From: JAUZPB01 sp037140715
GTDB taxonomy: Bacteria; Bacteroidota; Ignavibacteria; Ignavibacteriales; SURF-24
Reading direction: 5' to 3'
NCBI GenBank assembly: GCA_037140715.1
Contig: JBAXDX010000003.1
Location: 1-60,537 of the forward strand
Length of the DNA stretch: 60,537 bases
The notes below the pieces were generated by a model. The model was not told the DNA's origin and made no database searches. It saw only the letters and a list, made by a program, of their open reading frames with translations. Position numbers and translations under genes: made by a program. Positions 9,288 through 19,179 of the stretch are shown piece after piece. How positions within the stretch are numbered: position 1 is the stretch's first letter; every line of letters starts with the position of its first letter.

Positions 9288-10430
9288 ATGAGTATTAATA
9301 ATTCCGCCGCTAAGGTATTGATTATTACAGCGCGCGCTGATTATGGTGGCGGGCCGGAGCATGTTTATAAGCTTATTCAATCGCTTAATAAAGATGTTAA
9401 TTTTTTTGTCGCTTGCCCAAAAGATATTCCTTACTGGCAAAGATATTCGGAAATTATTTCAGAGAGTAATCTTTTAGAGATTCCCCATCGCAAATTCAGT
9501 CTAAAATATTTATTTGTTCTAAGGAAATATGTTCGTGATAAAGATATTAATATTATTCATTCTCATGGAAAGGGTGCCGGAATATATAGCAGACCGCTTG
9601 CTTTATTAACTGGTATCTCTTGTCTCCATTCGTTTCATGGCGTTCATATTGGGCGTTATGGCATTCTAAAAATATATATATATATATGGATTGAGAGAAT
9701 ATTAGGATTATTTACTAAGAAGATACTTGCTGTATCAAAAGGCGAATATGATCTGATAAAAGAATATTCAATTGCGCCAGATAAAAAGCTGACGATGATA
9801 CCTAACGGTGTAAATATTCCGGAAAAAGGTGTTGATGAAGATGTCTGTAATAAAAATGTCAGGAATATTGTTTCCATTAGCAGGGAAGATTTTGCCAAGA
9901 ATCCTGATTTACTTATCGACATTATCAATTGCCTTGTTACTGTTTATAATCAAAAAAAATATATAATGATTGTCTTAGGTCCCGGATTGAAAGGAGCAGG
10001 GTTTGAGAAAAAGGTAAATGATGCCGGATTGAAAAATTACTTTAAAATTACCGGGACAGTAAGAGATACTCAGCATTATCTAAAAGAGGCTTTCTGTTAT
10101 TTATCCACATCGCGTTCCGAAGGAATGCCACTTGGCATACTTGAAGCGATGTCGCTTGGAATTCCGGTTATAGCTACAAACGTTGTTGGCAACATGGACC
10201 TTGTTAGAGATAATATTACCGGTTTGCTTTACGATATTGAAAGACCTCAGGAAGCCGCGGCCGCCATATTAAGATTGGTTGACGATTCCGCTTTATGGAA
10301 AAGTATGTCTAACGCCGCGCGCAGCGTTATAATTAATAATTATAGTCTCGAGAAAATGGCAAGTGGAATTCACAAAGAATATATTAAGTTACTAACGGAT
10401 GTTACGCAAAAATGTCATAACTATAATTAA
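9288..10430 (+). CDS. family 4 glycosyltransferase
   Basis: The 380-aa protein is a GT-B retaining glycosyltransferase. The N-terminal half has ADYGGGPEHVYKL, the usual acceptor-loop glycine cluster, and HSHGKGAGIYSR. The C-terminal donor half has PNGVNIP, then SREDFAKNPD, and the EX7E motif SEGMPLGILEAMSLGIPVIA near residue 285. It should act on a lipid-linked acceptor in the cytoplasm. An (AT)8 tract at 9672-9687 encodes a KIYIYIW segment in mid-protein. It abuts the preceding GT2 gene. Confidence 0.87.
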   Translation: MSINNSAAKVLIITARADYGGGPEHVYKLIQSLNKDVNFFVACPKDIPYWQRYSEIISESNLLEIPHRKFSLKYLFVLRKYVRDKDINIIHSHGKGAGIYSRPLALLTGISCLHSFHGVHIGRYGILKIYIYIWIERILGLFTKKILAVSKGEYDLIKEYSIAPDKKLTMIPNGVNIPEKGVDEDVCNKNVRNIVSISREDFAKNPDLLIDIINCLVTVYNQKKYIMIVLGPGLKGAGFEKKVNDAGLKNYFKITGTVRDTQHYLKEAFCYLSTSRSEGMPLGILEAMSLGIPVIATNVVGNMDLVRDNITGLLYDIERPQEAAAAILRLVDDSALWKSMSNAARSVIINNYSLEKMASGIHKEYIKLLTDVTQKCHNYN

Positions 10431-10535
10431 ATGATCTATTTCATGCTGATTTGTGCTATCATATAAATCACACGAATCATAGTTCAATGAATTTTGTGTA
10501 ACATAAGTTACTAATATAGAGAAGAATAAATTATT

Positions 10536-11666
10536 ATGTCGAACAATTTGAAGAAAGCAATCATACATGAGTGGTTTGTAAACTATGCTGGTTCAGAAAG
10601 ATGCGTTGAGTCTTTTACTAATATGTGGACAGACGCTGAAGTTTACAGCCTTGTCGATTTCTTAAATGATCATGACCGCGGCATTATTCTAAAAGGAAAG
10701 AAGGCTCATACGTCTTTTATTCAGACTCTTCCATTTGCAAAAAAAAAACATAGAAACTACTTAGCTTTTTTTCCTATAGCGATTGAACAGTTTGATTTGG
10801 CTGAATATGATATTATACTTTCAAGCTCGCATGCGGTAGCTAAGGGTGTTCTTACAAATCCTAATCAGATGCATATTTGCTACTGCCATACGCCGATTCG
10901 TTATGCATGGGATCATTACCATCAGTATTTGAGAGAAGCGAATCTTACCAAAGGTATTGGCGGACTTATTGCAAAATCTGTTCTGCATTATCTTCGGGTT
11001 TGGGATTATACCGCATCAAACAGGGTCGATCATTACATCGCTAATTCAAAGCATATCGCGAAAAGAATAAAGAAAATTTATGGACGCGATTCCGAAGTTA
11101 TTTATCCGCCGGTCGATATTAATCTTTTCCCGGTTAGAACTGATAAAGAGAATTTTTATTTAACAGCTTCCCGTCTTGTGCCTTATAAACGCATTGATCT
11201 TATCGTTGAAGCATTTTCTAAAATGCCGGACAACAAGCTTGTCGTTATCGGACATGGACCGGAGATGAATAAGATAAAAGAAAAGGCTGGGCGTAATGTC
11301 GAGATACTTGGATATCAGCCGTTTGACCAGCTTAAAGATTATATGCAGAGAGCAAAAGCTTTTGTCTTTGCCGCTGAAGAAGATTTTGGGATTATTATTG
11401 TCGAAGCTCAGTCCTGCGGAACTCCCGTTATTGCATTAAATAAAGGGGGAACATCTGAAACTGTTGTAAATGGTCTTAACGGAATTCATTTCAACGAACA
11501 AACATCTGATTCTATCATTGGAGCTGTGAAAAATTTTGAAAAGGCGGGAAATAATTTTGACGCTGTGAATATAAGTAATATTGCCAAGGGCTATTCGAGG
11601 GAAATATTCGAAGCGAATATCCGCCGGTTTATAGATATAAAGTCTTCAGAATTTTTTAGTAAATAA
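10536..11666 (+). CDS. family 4 glycosyltransferase, WbaZ-like
   Basis: A 376-aa GT-B enzyme closest in pattern to WbaZ-type mannosyltransferases: KAIIHEWFVNYAGSERCVE at the start, the signature HICYCHTPIRYAWDHYHQYL near residue 120, YIANSKHIAKRI, then TASRLVPYKRIDLIVEAF and the EX7E motif EEDFGIIIVEAQSCGTPVIA near residue 290. It probably adds mannose or a similar sugar to the repeat unit. A 105-bp gap precedes it, enough for a separate promoter. It carries an A10 tract at 10739-10748 around codon 70, where slippage would inactivate the enzyme. Confidence 0.87.
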   Translation: MSNNLKKAIIHEWFVNYAGSERCVESFTNMWTDAEVYSLVDFLNDHDRGIILKGKKAHTSFIQTLPFAKKKHRNYLAFFPIAIEQFDLAEYDIILSSSHAVAKGVLTNPNQMHICYCHTPIRYAWDHYHQYLREANLTKGIGGLIAKSVLHYLRVWDYTASNRVDHYIANSKHIAKRIKKIYGRDSEVIYPPVDINLFPVRTDKENFYLTASRLVPYKRIDLIVEAFSKMPDNKLVVIGHGPEMNKIKEKAGRNVEILGYQPFDQLKDYMQRAKAFVFAAEEDFGIIIVEAQSCGTPVIALNKGGTSETVVNGLNGIHFNEQTSDSIIGAVKNFEKAGNNFDAVNISNIAKGYSREIFEANIRRFIDIKSSEFFSK

Positions 11667-11667
11667 A

Positions 11668-13068
11668 ATGACATCCAACAAAAATATAATCTATTATTTA
11701 ACAATCTTCGCAGATTTTATTTTATTAAATATAGCTTTCACATTTTCAGCTTCCTTTGCGCAGTCTTTTCGTCTGCTCTTACAGAACAGACCAATGTTTG
11801 TGCTTTGTCTGATACTTAATATTATCTGGTTCTTTTCAGCAAATGTTATAGAATTTTATGAGGACTCCGGTGCGGGGGATTTTGTAAAAGATATTATTAA
11901 CATATTAAAAAATTCTATTATTCAGGCAATCGTTGCAGTCTTTTATCTCTTCTTAATTAAAGAAAACCTGTTTACAAGAAATTTTATTCTCTATTATTTC
12001 CTTCTTCTTGTATTGTTCATTACCGTAGAGAAAATTATTTTTGTTTACATCTTAAAATATTTGAAACAGATGGATTATAACATCCGAAAGATTCTGATAG
12101 TTGGTTCTGGCGAGATTGGAACTAATTTTTATAATTCTCTAATCAATCAGGGCGACTCAGGCTACAGAATAATCGGATTTCTGGACGATGGGCAGGATGG
12201 CAATCAACAGTCGCTTGGTAGGATTGACGAATTGAACGAAGCGCTGAGAGTCAATAAAGTTGACGATGTTGTAATCGCATTGCCATACTCTGAGTTTAGT
12301 AGAATAGAAGCGCTTATTAAAATCTGCAATCGCAATGCAATACGCACACATATAATACCCGACTATTTCCGGTTTGTTTCCAAGAAGTTCAAGATATCAA
12401 TGATAGATAACCTGCCGATTATCACCGTGCGGAATGAACCGCTTGCAGAATTTTACTGGAGATTGATCAAGCGGATTGTCGATATAATTCTTTCTCTAAT
12501 TTTCATTGTATTTGTTTTGTCATGGGTGTTACCCTTGGTCGCGCTCATACAGAAGCTGACCTCACCTGGGTCTATTTTCTTTATTCAGGAGAGAGTAGGG
12601 CAGAAGAATAGATACTTTTACTGCCTAAAATTCCGTTCGATGTCGCTTGAGGCCAGCGCTAAGAGAAATGAGGTTATTGCAACCACCGATAATGATCCGA
12701 GGGTTACTAAATTCGGGAAGTTTTTGCGTAAGAGTAATGTTGATGAATTCCCACAGTTTTTTAATGTGTTGATGGGTGATATGTCTATCGTTGGGCCGCG
12801 TCCGGCAGCTGTGTCGTTCAATGAACTATATGCTGAATATATTGACGAACTAAAACTGCGGAATATTGTAAAGCCCGGAATTACCGGCTGGGCGCAGGTG
12901 AATGGATTAAGGGGTGATTGTCCTGATGAAGAAGGAAATAAGAAAAGAATCAGGAAGCGCTTTGATTATGACTTGTGGTATATTGAGAACTGGTCGTTGA
13001 TGCTTGATTTTCAGATAATACTGCTGACTTTTTGGCAAATTCTCAAACGGAAAAACTTAGGGCAATAA
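11668..13068 (+). CDS. undecaprenyl-phosphate sugar phosphotransferase (WcaJ/WbaP type)
   Basis: The 466-aa polyprenyl-phosphate hexose-1-phosphate transferase would start glycan synthesis by loading the first sugar phosphate onto undecaprenyl phosphate. Four membrane segments occupy about 10-130. A Rossmann-like CoA-binding domain follows (ILIVGSGEIGTNFYN, about 140-250), then the catalytic domain after KRIVDIILS, with CLKFRSM, NDPRVTKFGKFLRK, VDEFPQFFNVL, GPRPAA and GITGWAQVNGLRG. These are the conserved blocks of the bacterial sugar transferase family. It is the last gene of the glycan cluster and starts 1 bp after the WbaZ-like gene. Confidence 0.92.
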   Translation: MTSNKNIIYYLTIFADFILLNIAFTFSASFAQSFRLLLQNRPMFVLCLILNIIWFFSANVIEFYEDSGAGDFVKDIINILKNSIIQAIVAVFYLFLIKENLFTRNFILYYFLLLVLFITVEKIIFVYILKYLKQMDYNIRKILIVGSGEIGTNFYNSLINQGDSGYRIIGFLDDGQDGNQQSLGRIDELNEALRVNKVDDVVIALPYSEFSRIEALIKICNRNAIRTHIIPDYFRFVSKKFKISMIDNLPIITVRNEPLAEFYWRLIKRIVDIILSLIFIVFVLSWVLPLVALIQKLTSPGSIFFIQERVGQKNRYFYCLKFRSMSLEASAKRNEVIATTDNDPRVTKFGKFLRKSNVDEFPQFFNVLMGDMSIVGPRPAAVSFNELYAEYIDELKLRNIVKPGITGWAQVNGLRGDCPDEEGNKKRIRKRFDYDLWYIENWSLMLDFQIILLTFWQILKRKNLGQ

Positions 13069-13288
13069 CAGAACAGCAAAAAAAACATTTTTAGCGTAAA
13101 AACGAAGAACTATTTCCGCATGGGGGTTGTCGGTTTGTTCGCACGCGCAGTTTCTGCGTCCGCAAGGGTTGTTCTATTATTCGTATGAAAAGTATGGTAT
13201 CCGGGTGCTATGCGCATATCAAATCTGGTGAATTACCTTAATAGCCACAAATCAACGGGAGCGTAAAACAAGGTATGTGCAACAATTA
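13069..13288. other. intergenic space between two convergent operons
   Basis: This 220-bp stretch separates the 3' ends of the plus-strand glycan cluster and the minus-strand flagellar operon. I see no convincing gene and no strong hairpin followed by a T-run. A GC-richer patch around 13118-13175 contrasts with its AT-rich surroundings but has no recognisable content. Confidence 0.5.
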
Positions 13289-14125
13289 TTATCTTGCAGA
13301 AAGTGTGGAAGTAAGTTTATGTCGCTGAACAAGTGTCTGAGCAATCTTCATTATTGACATTGAAACCTGCGTACCAGGTAGCTTTTTCAGATAAAGTTCC
13401 TGCGCCATAATCATTCTAGTTACGCTCTGATCATTTAGCACGATACCCAACAGAAGCACGGTTTCATGGAGAAAATGTTTGGCGGCATTACTTATATTTT
13501 CAAAAGCGGCATTCCCATCATTTTCATTAAAGCATTTATTTACCACAACAAGATTCTTTGTGACGGATCCTGCATTATTCAAAAGCTTAACAATAACGTA
13601 AGCATCCATGATCGATGTAGGTTCTGGATTAATTATCAAAATATTTGTATGTATATTCTTCAGAATATAAATAATATCATCGCTTGCTCCGGCACCTATA
13701 TCGAGGAAAATATAGTCGAATTCTTTGCTTAACTCCCATATTTCCCCAAGAAGAAGATCAAGGTCCTTCTCGCTTTGAAAAGGATAATCAACCCTTCCCG
13801 AGTCGCCAAAGATAAAGGAAATATTTCTGTCGTAAGGCATTATAAGGTCTTTAAGCGAATTTATATTTTTAAAAAAATTGATCAGAGTTCTCTCTGCCTT
13901 TATGTTAAGCATAATGTTTATATTGGAGAGATTCGCATCCAGATCGATTAAAAGAATTTTCTTTTTGAACTTTGCAAGAGAGTATGCCGTGTTAAGTGAG
14001 ATAAAGGTCTTACCTGTTCCCCCCTTGCCAGAGCTAAATGCAACAATCTGTCCACCATTATGCGGTTTTTGTTTGTTTGCCTTTAATTTATTTAATTCAA
14101 CTAATCGTTCTGCTTGTCCAATCAT
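13289..14125 (-). CDS. flhG: MinD/ParA-type flagellar number regulator
   Basis: A 278-aa ATPase with the deviant Walker A SSGKGGTGKTFISLNTAY near residue 32, switch region LLIDLDANLSNINIML and the second Asp switch YIFLDIGAGASDD. FlhG (FleN, YlxH) binds FlhF and the FliM/FliN ring and restricts flagellar number. Directly preceding flhF overlaps it by 4 bp, which supports this identity over other ParA relatives. A C-terminal amphipathic segment (MSIMKIAQTLVQRH) resembles a MinD-style membrane anchor. It is the last gene of the flagellar operon. Confidence 0.9.
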   Translation of the reverse strand: MIGQAERLVELNKLKANKQKPHNGGQIVAFSSGKGGTGKTFISLNTAYSLAKFKKKILLIDLDANLSNINIMLNIKAERTLINFFKNINSLKDLIMPYDRNISFIFGDSGRVDYPFQSEKDLDLLLGEIWELSKEFDYIFLDIGAGASDDIIYILKNIHTNILIINPEPTSIMDAYVIVKLLNNAGSVTKNLVVVNKCFNENDGNAAFENISNAAKHFLHETVLLLGIVLNDQSVTRMIMAQELYLKKLPGTQVSMSIMKIAQTLVQRHKLTSTLSAR

Positions 14126-15270
14126 TTGCTGATTTTTCCTGTATAAATCATATTAGCAATAAATTCCGAATCGGCAGCTATTATATCATCCGGGATTACC
14201 TGTCCGTTCGTTAAATACTTAACGGGAACATTGTAAGTGGAGCTAATATTAAGAATATTGCCGAATGAAACAGCCTCATCGAGCTTTGAAAAAACGATAC
14301 CGTTATAGTTAAGTACTTTAAATTTCTCAGCAACATCGAATGTATTTTTGGTAGTAGTCGTTGCGCTAAGAACAAGATAGACTTCGTCTGCCTTAAGATA
14401 AGATAAAAACTTCTGGGTATCCTTAAGCAACTCAGTATTATTCTGGCTTCTGCCCGCGGTATCAACAAAAATTACATTTTTCTTTTTAAATGAAGCAAGG
14501 AGACTGGGTATCTCCTGCGGTTCGTAAGCTACGCGGAGTTCGATATTACTTATTTCCGAGAATATTTTCAGTTGATCAATTGCCCCGAGTCGAAATGTGT
14601 CTAATGATATCAGACCTATATTTAGATTGTGAAGTATCTTGGAGATTACAGCCAGCTTGGCAATGCAAGTAGTTTTGCCAACTCCCGTAGGACCAACAAG
14701 AGCTATGACTTTGGTCTTTTGCTTCTTCTGAATTTCGAAAGAAGAAGTTGGTATCATTGAAGCTATGGTAGAGATAACATAATTATCAATGTTTGACGGT
14801 TCCAAAAAATCGGAATATTTCCCAAGTTGATTAATGATTGCTTCAACCAGCCTCTTCTGGATATCTCTTTGAATAAGCGTATCCTTAATATCATGGATCT
14901 CTTTGAAAAGAACATCTTTCTGAGCAGTTTTTATTTTTGGGTCGGGAACCCTTGCAACTACACGAGTCTTGACAGAAGGAGCTTCTTTTTTTTGTGCAGT
15001 AAACACTCTGTCGGAAAGATCCTTCAGTTCATCTGCGAAATTTTTATCCGGAGGAGCACTCATCTTTGTCTTAACTGTTGTCTTAAGCGAGGCTGAACGG
15101 TCATAATCATCTTCAATACCGGCGGTCAGCTCGAAAACTCTTTTCTGTTTATACCTCGGGTCATCATCGATTATTCTGGTGCTTAATACAATAGCATCGC
15201 CACCGAGTTCTTTTTTCATTTGAGCTGCAGCTTCTTTAAGCGTGGGGGCGATGTATTTCTTAATTTGCAT
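14122..15270 (-). CDS. flhF: flagellar SRP-like GTPase
   Basis: FlhF (382 aa) is the SRP-family GTPase that places the flagellum and recruits early basal-body parts. The B domain opens with MQIKKYIAPTLKEAAAQMKKELG, characteristic of FlhF. A linker of about 100 residues precedes the NG domain, with G1 LVGPTGVGKTTCIAKLA near residue 190, the LDTFRLGAIDQL G2 region, G3 FVDTAGRS and a SKLDEA motif corresponding to TKLDE. It overlaps flhA by 11 bp at its 5' end and flhG by 4 bp at its 3' end. Confidence 0.94.
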   Translation of the reverse strand: MQIKKYIAPTLKEAAAQMKKELGGDAIVLSTRIIDDDPRYKQKRVFELTAGIEDDYDRSASLKTTVKTKMSAPPDKNFADELKDLSDRVFTAQKKEAPSVKTRVVARVPDPKIKTAQKDVLFKEIHDIKDTLIQRDIQKRLVEAIINQLGKYSDFLEPSNIDNYVISTIASMIPTSSFEIQKKQKTKVIALVGPTGVGKTTCIAKLAVISKILHNLNIGLISLDTFRLGAIDQLKIFSEISNIELRVAYEPQEIPSLLASFKKKNVIFVDTAGRSQNNTELLKDTQKFLSYLKADEVYLVLSATTTTKNTFDVAEKFKVLNYNGIVFSKLDEAVSFGNILNISSTYNVPVKYLTNGQVIPDDIIAADSEFIANMIYTGKISK

Positions 15271-17308
15271 TATCTACCTCTAATTTCCCGATGAATTCTA
15301 TTTCAACATCCGAAGGTAATTCTGTATATGATAATACTGCTACTTCAGGAAAACTTGAATTTATGAGTCTGTAAAAATATGGTCTAAGCGTTGCCGATGT
15401 TACAATAACCGGAGGATAGCCAAGCATCTTGAAATTCTGCATCTGCTCCTTAATTGTAATATTCAGATCGTTAAGCATACGTGGAGAAAGCCCGAGAGTC
15501 TGAACGGCTTCTTTCTGATTCTGCAGAGCGCGCGTGATAAAGTTTTCTATCTGACCGCCAAGGGCGACAGCATGAATGATGCCGCGGGGGTCGCGGTAAA
15601 GATAAGATATTGTATCGCCAAGAGAATGTCTTACATATTCAACAAGCACATCAATATTTTTAGTTATTTTTGAATAATCAATAAGCGATTCGAGTATCTG
15701 TACGAGGTCCTTAATCGGGATAAGCTCTTTGAGGAGACTCTGAAGAACCTTTTGAATCGTCCCAAGTGGAAGTATATCAGGATTAATATCTTCAATAACC
15801 GCCGGATAATCCTTCTTTAAGTTCTCCAGCAACTGCTTAACTGCCTGACGCGTAATTACCTTATCAAAATTCTTCTTTAATGTTTCCTGAAGGTGTGTTG
15901 AAAGTACTGATATACTATCAACAACAGTATAGCCAAGCAACTCAGCCCTGTCTTTTTCCTGCTTTGTTATCCAATAGCCTTCGAGTCCAAACGCGGGATC
16001 TACAGATGGGATACCATCTACTATATCAGTAACATTACCTGGGTTCATAGCCAGATAGCGGTCCGTATAAATTTCATAAGCTGAGACAACATTACCCTTC
16101 ATTTTTATAATATACTCATTAGAATTAAGTTGCAGATTGTCTCTTACCCGAACGGGAGGAATGAGCACACCATATTCAAGAGCAATATATTTTCGTGTCG
16201 ATGAAATCTTCTGAAAAAGATTACCGCCTTGATTCTCATCAACAAGAGAAATAAGTCCGTAACCGATTTCAACTTCAATCGGGTCCACCTGCAAATACTG
16301 CTCAACTTTTTCTTCAGTTGGTTCTGATACTATTTCTTCAGGCGTATCAATAATCTGTGGCAGATTCTTTTTCTTGCTGGTAAAATAAGCCGAAGTGCCA
16401 AGTGATATTCCAATTATCAAAAATGGTAAGACTGGCATTCCAGGAACAAGAGCAATCAGAAACACAGCACCAGAAACAGTTCCAAGCACGCGTGGATTAG
16501 AAAACAGCTGGTTACGCATTTGAATATCAAGCGAAACACCCGCGGCACTTTTTGTTACGACCAGACCGGCAGCGGTAGATACAAGTAAAGCTGGTATCTG
16601 TGAAACAAGACCATCTCCAATAGTAAGAATAGTATATGACGTAATAGCATCGGAAAAACTAAGACCACGCTGGGCAACCCCAATAATAAATCCGCCAATG
16701 ATATTTATAGCATTTATGATAAGTCCCGCAACCGCATCTCCTTTCACAAATTTACTTGCGCCGTCCATTGCTCCATAAAACTCAGCTTCGCGCGAAATGT
16801 TTTCGCGTCTTGCGCGTGCTTCAGATTCGGTGATAAGACCGGTATTTAAATCGGCATCAATCGCCATCTGCTTGCCAGGCATAGCATCAAGAGTAAATCT
16901 TGCGGCGACTTCAGAAATTCTACCAGAGCCTTTTACAATTACAATAAACTGAATTATAACAAGGATAATAAATATGATAAAACCTACTACATAATTACCG
17001 CCGACAACGAATGTCCCAAATGACTCAATGACCTTGCCAGCATAGCCATCAAGCAAAATGAGCCTTGTCGAGCTGATATTAAGCGATAATCTGAAGAGGG
17101 TAAGTACGAGCAGGAGTCCTGGAAAGACGGAAATGTCAGTCGGGGTATTTATGTAAAGAGAAACTATAAGAATTAGAACTGAAAAAGTTATACTGATAGC
17201 CAGAAGGAAGTCAAGGATAGATGGCGGCAATGGGACAAGCATCAGTCCTAATATCATAATTAAGCCGAAGGCAAGAAGTATATCAGTATTTTTGCCGAGA
17301 AGTTTCAT
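15260..17308 (-). CDS. flhA: flagellar export gate protein FlhA
   Basis: At 682 aa it matches the family length. The first 320 residues hold about eight membrane helices and the cytoplasmic FHIPEP-region loop GRISEVAARFTLDAMPGKQMAIDADL. The C-terminal half is the cytoplasmic domain that forms the nonameric ring for substrate and chaperone docking (REVGVLIPPVRVRDN-like segment, here EYGVLIPPVRVRDN). FlhA forms the main ring of the type III export gate and links it to the proton motive force. It lies 2 bp downstream of flhB. Confidence 0.97.
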   Translation of the reverse strand: MKLLGKNTDILLAFGLIMILGLMLVPLPPSILDFLLAISITFSVLILIVSLYINTPTDISVFPGLLLVLTLFRLSLNISSTRLILLDGYAGKVIESFGTFVVGGNYVVGFIIFIILVIIQFIVIVKGSGRISEVAARFTLDAMPGKQMAIDADLNTGLITESEARARRENISREAEFYGAMDGASKFVKGDAVAGLIINAINIIGGFIIGVAQRGLSFSDAITSYTILTIGDGLVSQIPALLVSTAAGLVVTKSAAGVSLDIQMRNQLFSNPRVLGTVSGAVFLIALVPGMPVLPFLIIGISLGTSAYFTSKKKNLPQIIDTPEEIVSEPTEEKVEQYLQVDPIEVEIGYGLISLVDENQGGNLFQKISSTRKYIALEYGVLIPPVRVRDNLQLNSNEYIIKMKGNVVSAYEIYTDRYLAMNPGNVTDIVDGIPSVDPAFGLEGYWITKQEKDRAELLGYTVVDSISVLSTHLQETLKKNFDKVITRQAVKQLLENLKKDYPAVIEDINPDILPLGTIQKVLQSLLKELIPIKDLVQILESLIDYSKITKNIDVLVEYVRHSLGDTISYLYRDPRGIIHAVALGGQIENFITRALQNQKEAVQTLGLSPRMLNDLNITIKEQMQNFKMLGYPPVIVTSATLRPYFYRLINSSFPEVAVLSYTELPSDVEIEFIGKLEVDNAN

Positions 17309-17310
17309 GA

Positions 17311-18396
17311 TTAGACTATTGATTTCCTTTTCTTTTCATTTCGTAATCTAAAAATATATGCCAATATCTGTGCCACTGTCTTAAACAAATCTCCTGGTAT
17401 TTCATCTCCTACTTCGCACATTTTGTAAAGCGCTCTTGCAAGTTCACGGTCCTCATGCAAAGGTACTTCGTTTTCGACCGCAATTTTTTTAATCCTCTGT
17501 GCTAAGGCATCTACACCTTTCGCGATTACCTTAGGAGCCGAGTCATTTGCAAGATCGTATTGAAGAGCAACAGCAAAATGAGTCGGGTTTGTTATTACAA
17601 CGTCAGCTTTGGGGATTTCCTTCATCATTCTACTTTTTGCAGCTTTTAACTGCGCGCTCCTAATCTTACCCTTAATTTGAGGATCGCCATCCTGCGATTT
17701 TGACTCCTCCTTTACTTCGACTTTTGTCATCATCATATCATTCCTGAATTTATATTTCTGATAAGCAAAATCGGCGAAAGCCATAATCGCATATACAGAA
17801 GCAATTTTAATGAGTAACGAATATGAAGCCTCAATCATAAAAATAACAATTTCATCAATTGAATAATTAACTAACCCGGTCGAGTTGACAACAAAATCCT
17901 TCAAGGCGTTATAAGTGAAAAGTCCAATAATAAACAATTTAATTAAACTCTTGCCTACCTCAATAAATGAACGACTTGAAAAGAAAATACCTTTGAGATT
18001 CGAGAGAGGATTAAACTTGCTCATCTTCGGAGAAAGAGCCTCAGTACTGAACTTAAAGCCTATCTGTCCGTAACTTGCAATAATTGAAATGACTACTAGT
18101 CCTATAAATATTGGAGCACATGTCGAGATGAAAAAGAGCGATCCTTTAATTGCATATTCAATCACAAGATCTCTTCTTAACTGAAGCTTATCAAGGTCGT
18201 GAAAAATATTGTAAGTAAACAAGCTGATTTTATTGCCAAGAAATTTATTTGTCATATAGACAAGAAGCAAGCCTGTCGAAAAAACCGCAAATGAGTTCAA
18301 TTCAACACTTTTAGCTACCTGCCCTTTATCTCTTGCCTCACCAAGTTTTTTCCCGGAGGCTTGTTCGGTTTTTTCCTGTCCGTCCGCTTCTGCCAT
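17311..18396 (-). CDS. flhB: flagellar export switch protein FlhB
   Basis: The 361-aa protein begins with the typical cytoplasmic segment GQEKTEQASGKKLGEARDKGQVAKS, then four membrane helices, then the soluble domain. The self-cleaving NPTH site is present in VVITNPTHFAVALQYD near residue 265, so substrate-specificity switching from rod/hook to filament export should work as in other flagella. A 3-bp gap separates it from fliR upstream. Confidence 0.97.
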   Translation of the reverse strand: MAEADGQEKTEQASGKKLGEARDKGQVAKSVELNSFAVFSTGLLLVYMTNKFLGNKISLFTYNIFHDLDKLQLRRDLVIEYAIKGSLFFISTCAPIFIGLVVISIIASYGQIGFKFSTEALSPKMSKFNPLSNLKGIFFSSRSFIEVGKSLIKLFIIGLFTYNALKDFVVNSTGLVNYSIDEIVIFMIEASYSLLIKIASVYAIMAFADFAYQKYKFRNDMMMTKVEVKEESKSQDGDPQIKGKIRSAQLKAAKSRMMKEIPKADVVITNPTHFAVALQYDLANDSAPKVIAKGVDALAQRIKKIAVENEVPLHEDRELARALYKMCEVGDEIPGDLFKTVAQILAYIFRLRNEKKRKSIV

Positions 18397-18399
18397 TTA

Positions 18400-19179
18400 T
18401 CAAGTCCCCATTGCTCTGATTAATTCATAAAGGCTGTTCTCAAAACTACTGAGGAGATTATTGATGAAGTAAACATAAACAGGAAGCGAAGCTATTAATA
18501 GTATAAAGCCTATGCCGATTTTGAGCGGCTGTGTTACAAAAAAGACCTGCATCTGTGGAATCGCTCTTGAAATAATTCCTTCGGCAAGATTAATTAGAAA
18601 AAAGGAGACCATTATCGGAGCGGCCATTTTAATGGCAATAATAAAAATCATGGCTGAGTACTTTATCAAAAGCTGGAAGGCTGGCTCTGTAACAGTATAT
18701 TTGCCGATTGATATAACCTTAAAGGAAACTACAATTGCTCTGATTAAATAATGATGACCGTTAATTAAAAAGAAAAGCAACGTTCCGAATATATTTAACA
18801 GTTCGCCTATCGCGGTACTCTCGGTCTCCATCATCGGATTCATTACGCTTGCCATTGATAACCCCATATCTATTCCAATAAGTACGCCGGCAAAATCAAT
18901 TCCATAAAAAATAATATTTAACATAAAGCCTATCATTAAACCTGTAATGACTTCCTTAACTCCATTTAAGACAATAGAAACAAAATCCAGTTCAACATGG
19001 ACATTAGTAGTCTTAATTATTGTAATGAATGATATATAGGCAAGTACTGCGGCAATAAGTATTCTTCCCAAAACAGGGAAAGCTTTGTGGCTTAGAATAG
19101 GAGCCGCACTAAACATAGCAATAATTCTTAAAAATATCAGCAATGTAATGACAAAGTCAGGAATTAAAATATCAGTCAT
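18400..19179 (-). CDS. fliR: flagellar export gate protein FliR
   Basis: A 259-aa, mostly hydrophobic protein with about six membrane segments and the FliR-typical stretch GVLIGIDMGLSMASVMNPM near residue 95. With FliP and FliQ it forms the helical export gate at the centre of the MS ring. It overlaps the end of fliQ by 4 bp and lies 3 bp upstream of flhB, consistent with coupled translation in the export-gate block. Confidence 0.95.
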   Translation of the reverse strand: MTDILIPDFVITLLIFLRIIAMFSAAPILSHKAFPVLGRILIAAVLAYISFITIIKTTNVHVELDFVSIVLNGVKEVITGLMIGFMLNIIFYGIDFAGVLIGIDMGLSMASVMNPMMETESTAIGELLNIFGTLLFFLINGHHYLIRAIVVSFKVISIGKYTVTEPAFQLLIKYSAMIFIIAIKMAAPIMVSFFLINLAEGIISRAIPQMQVFFVTQPLKIGIGFILLIASLPVYVYFINNLLSSFENSLYELIRAMGT

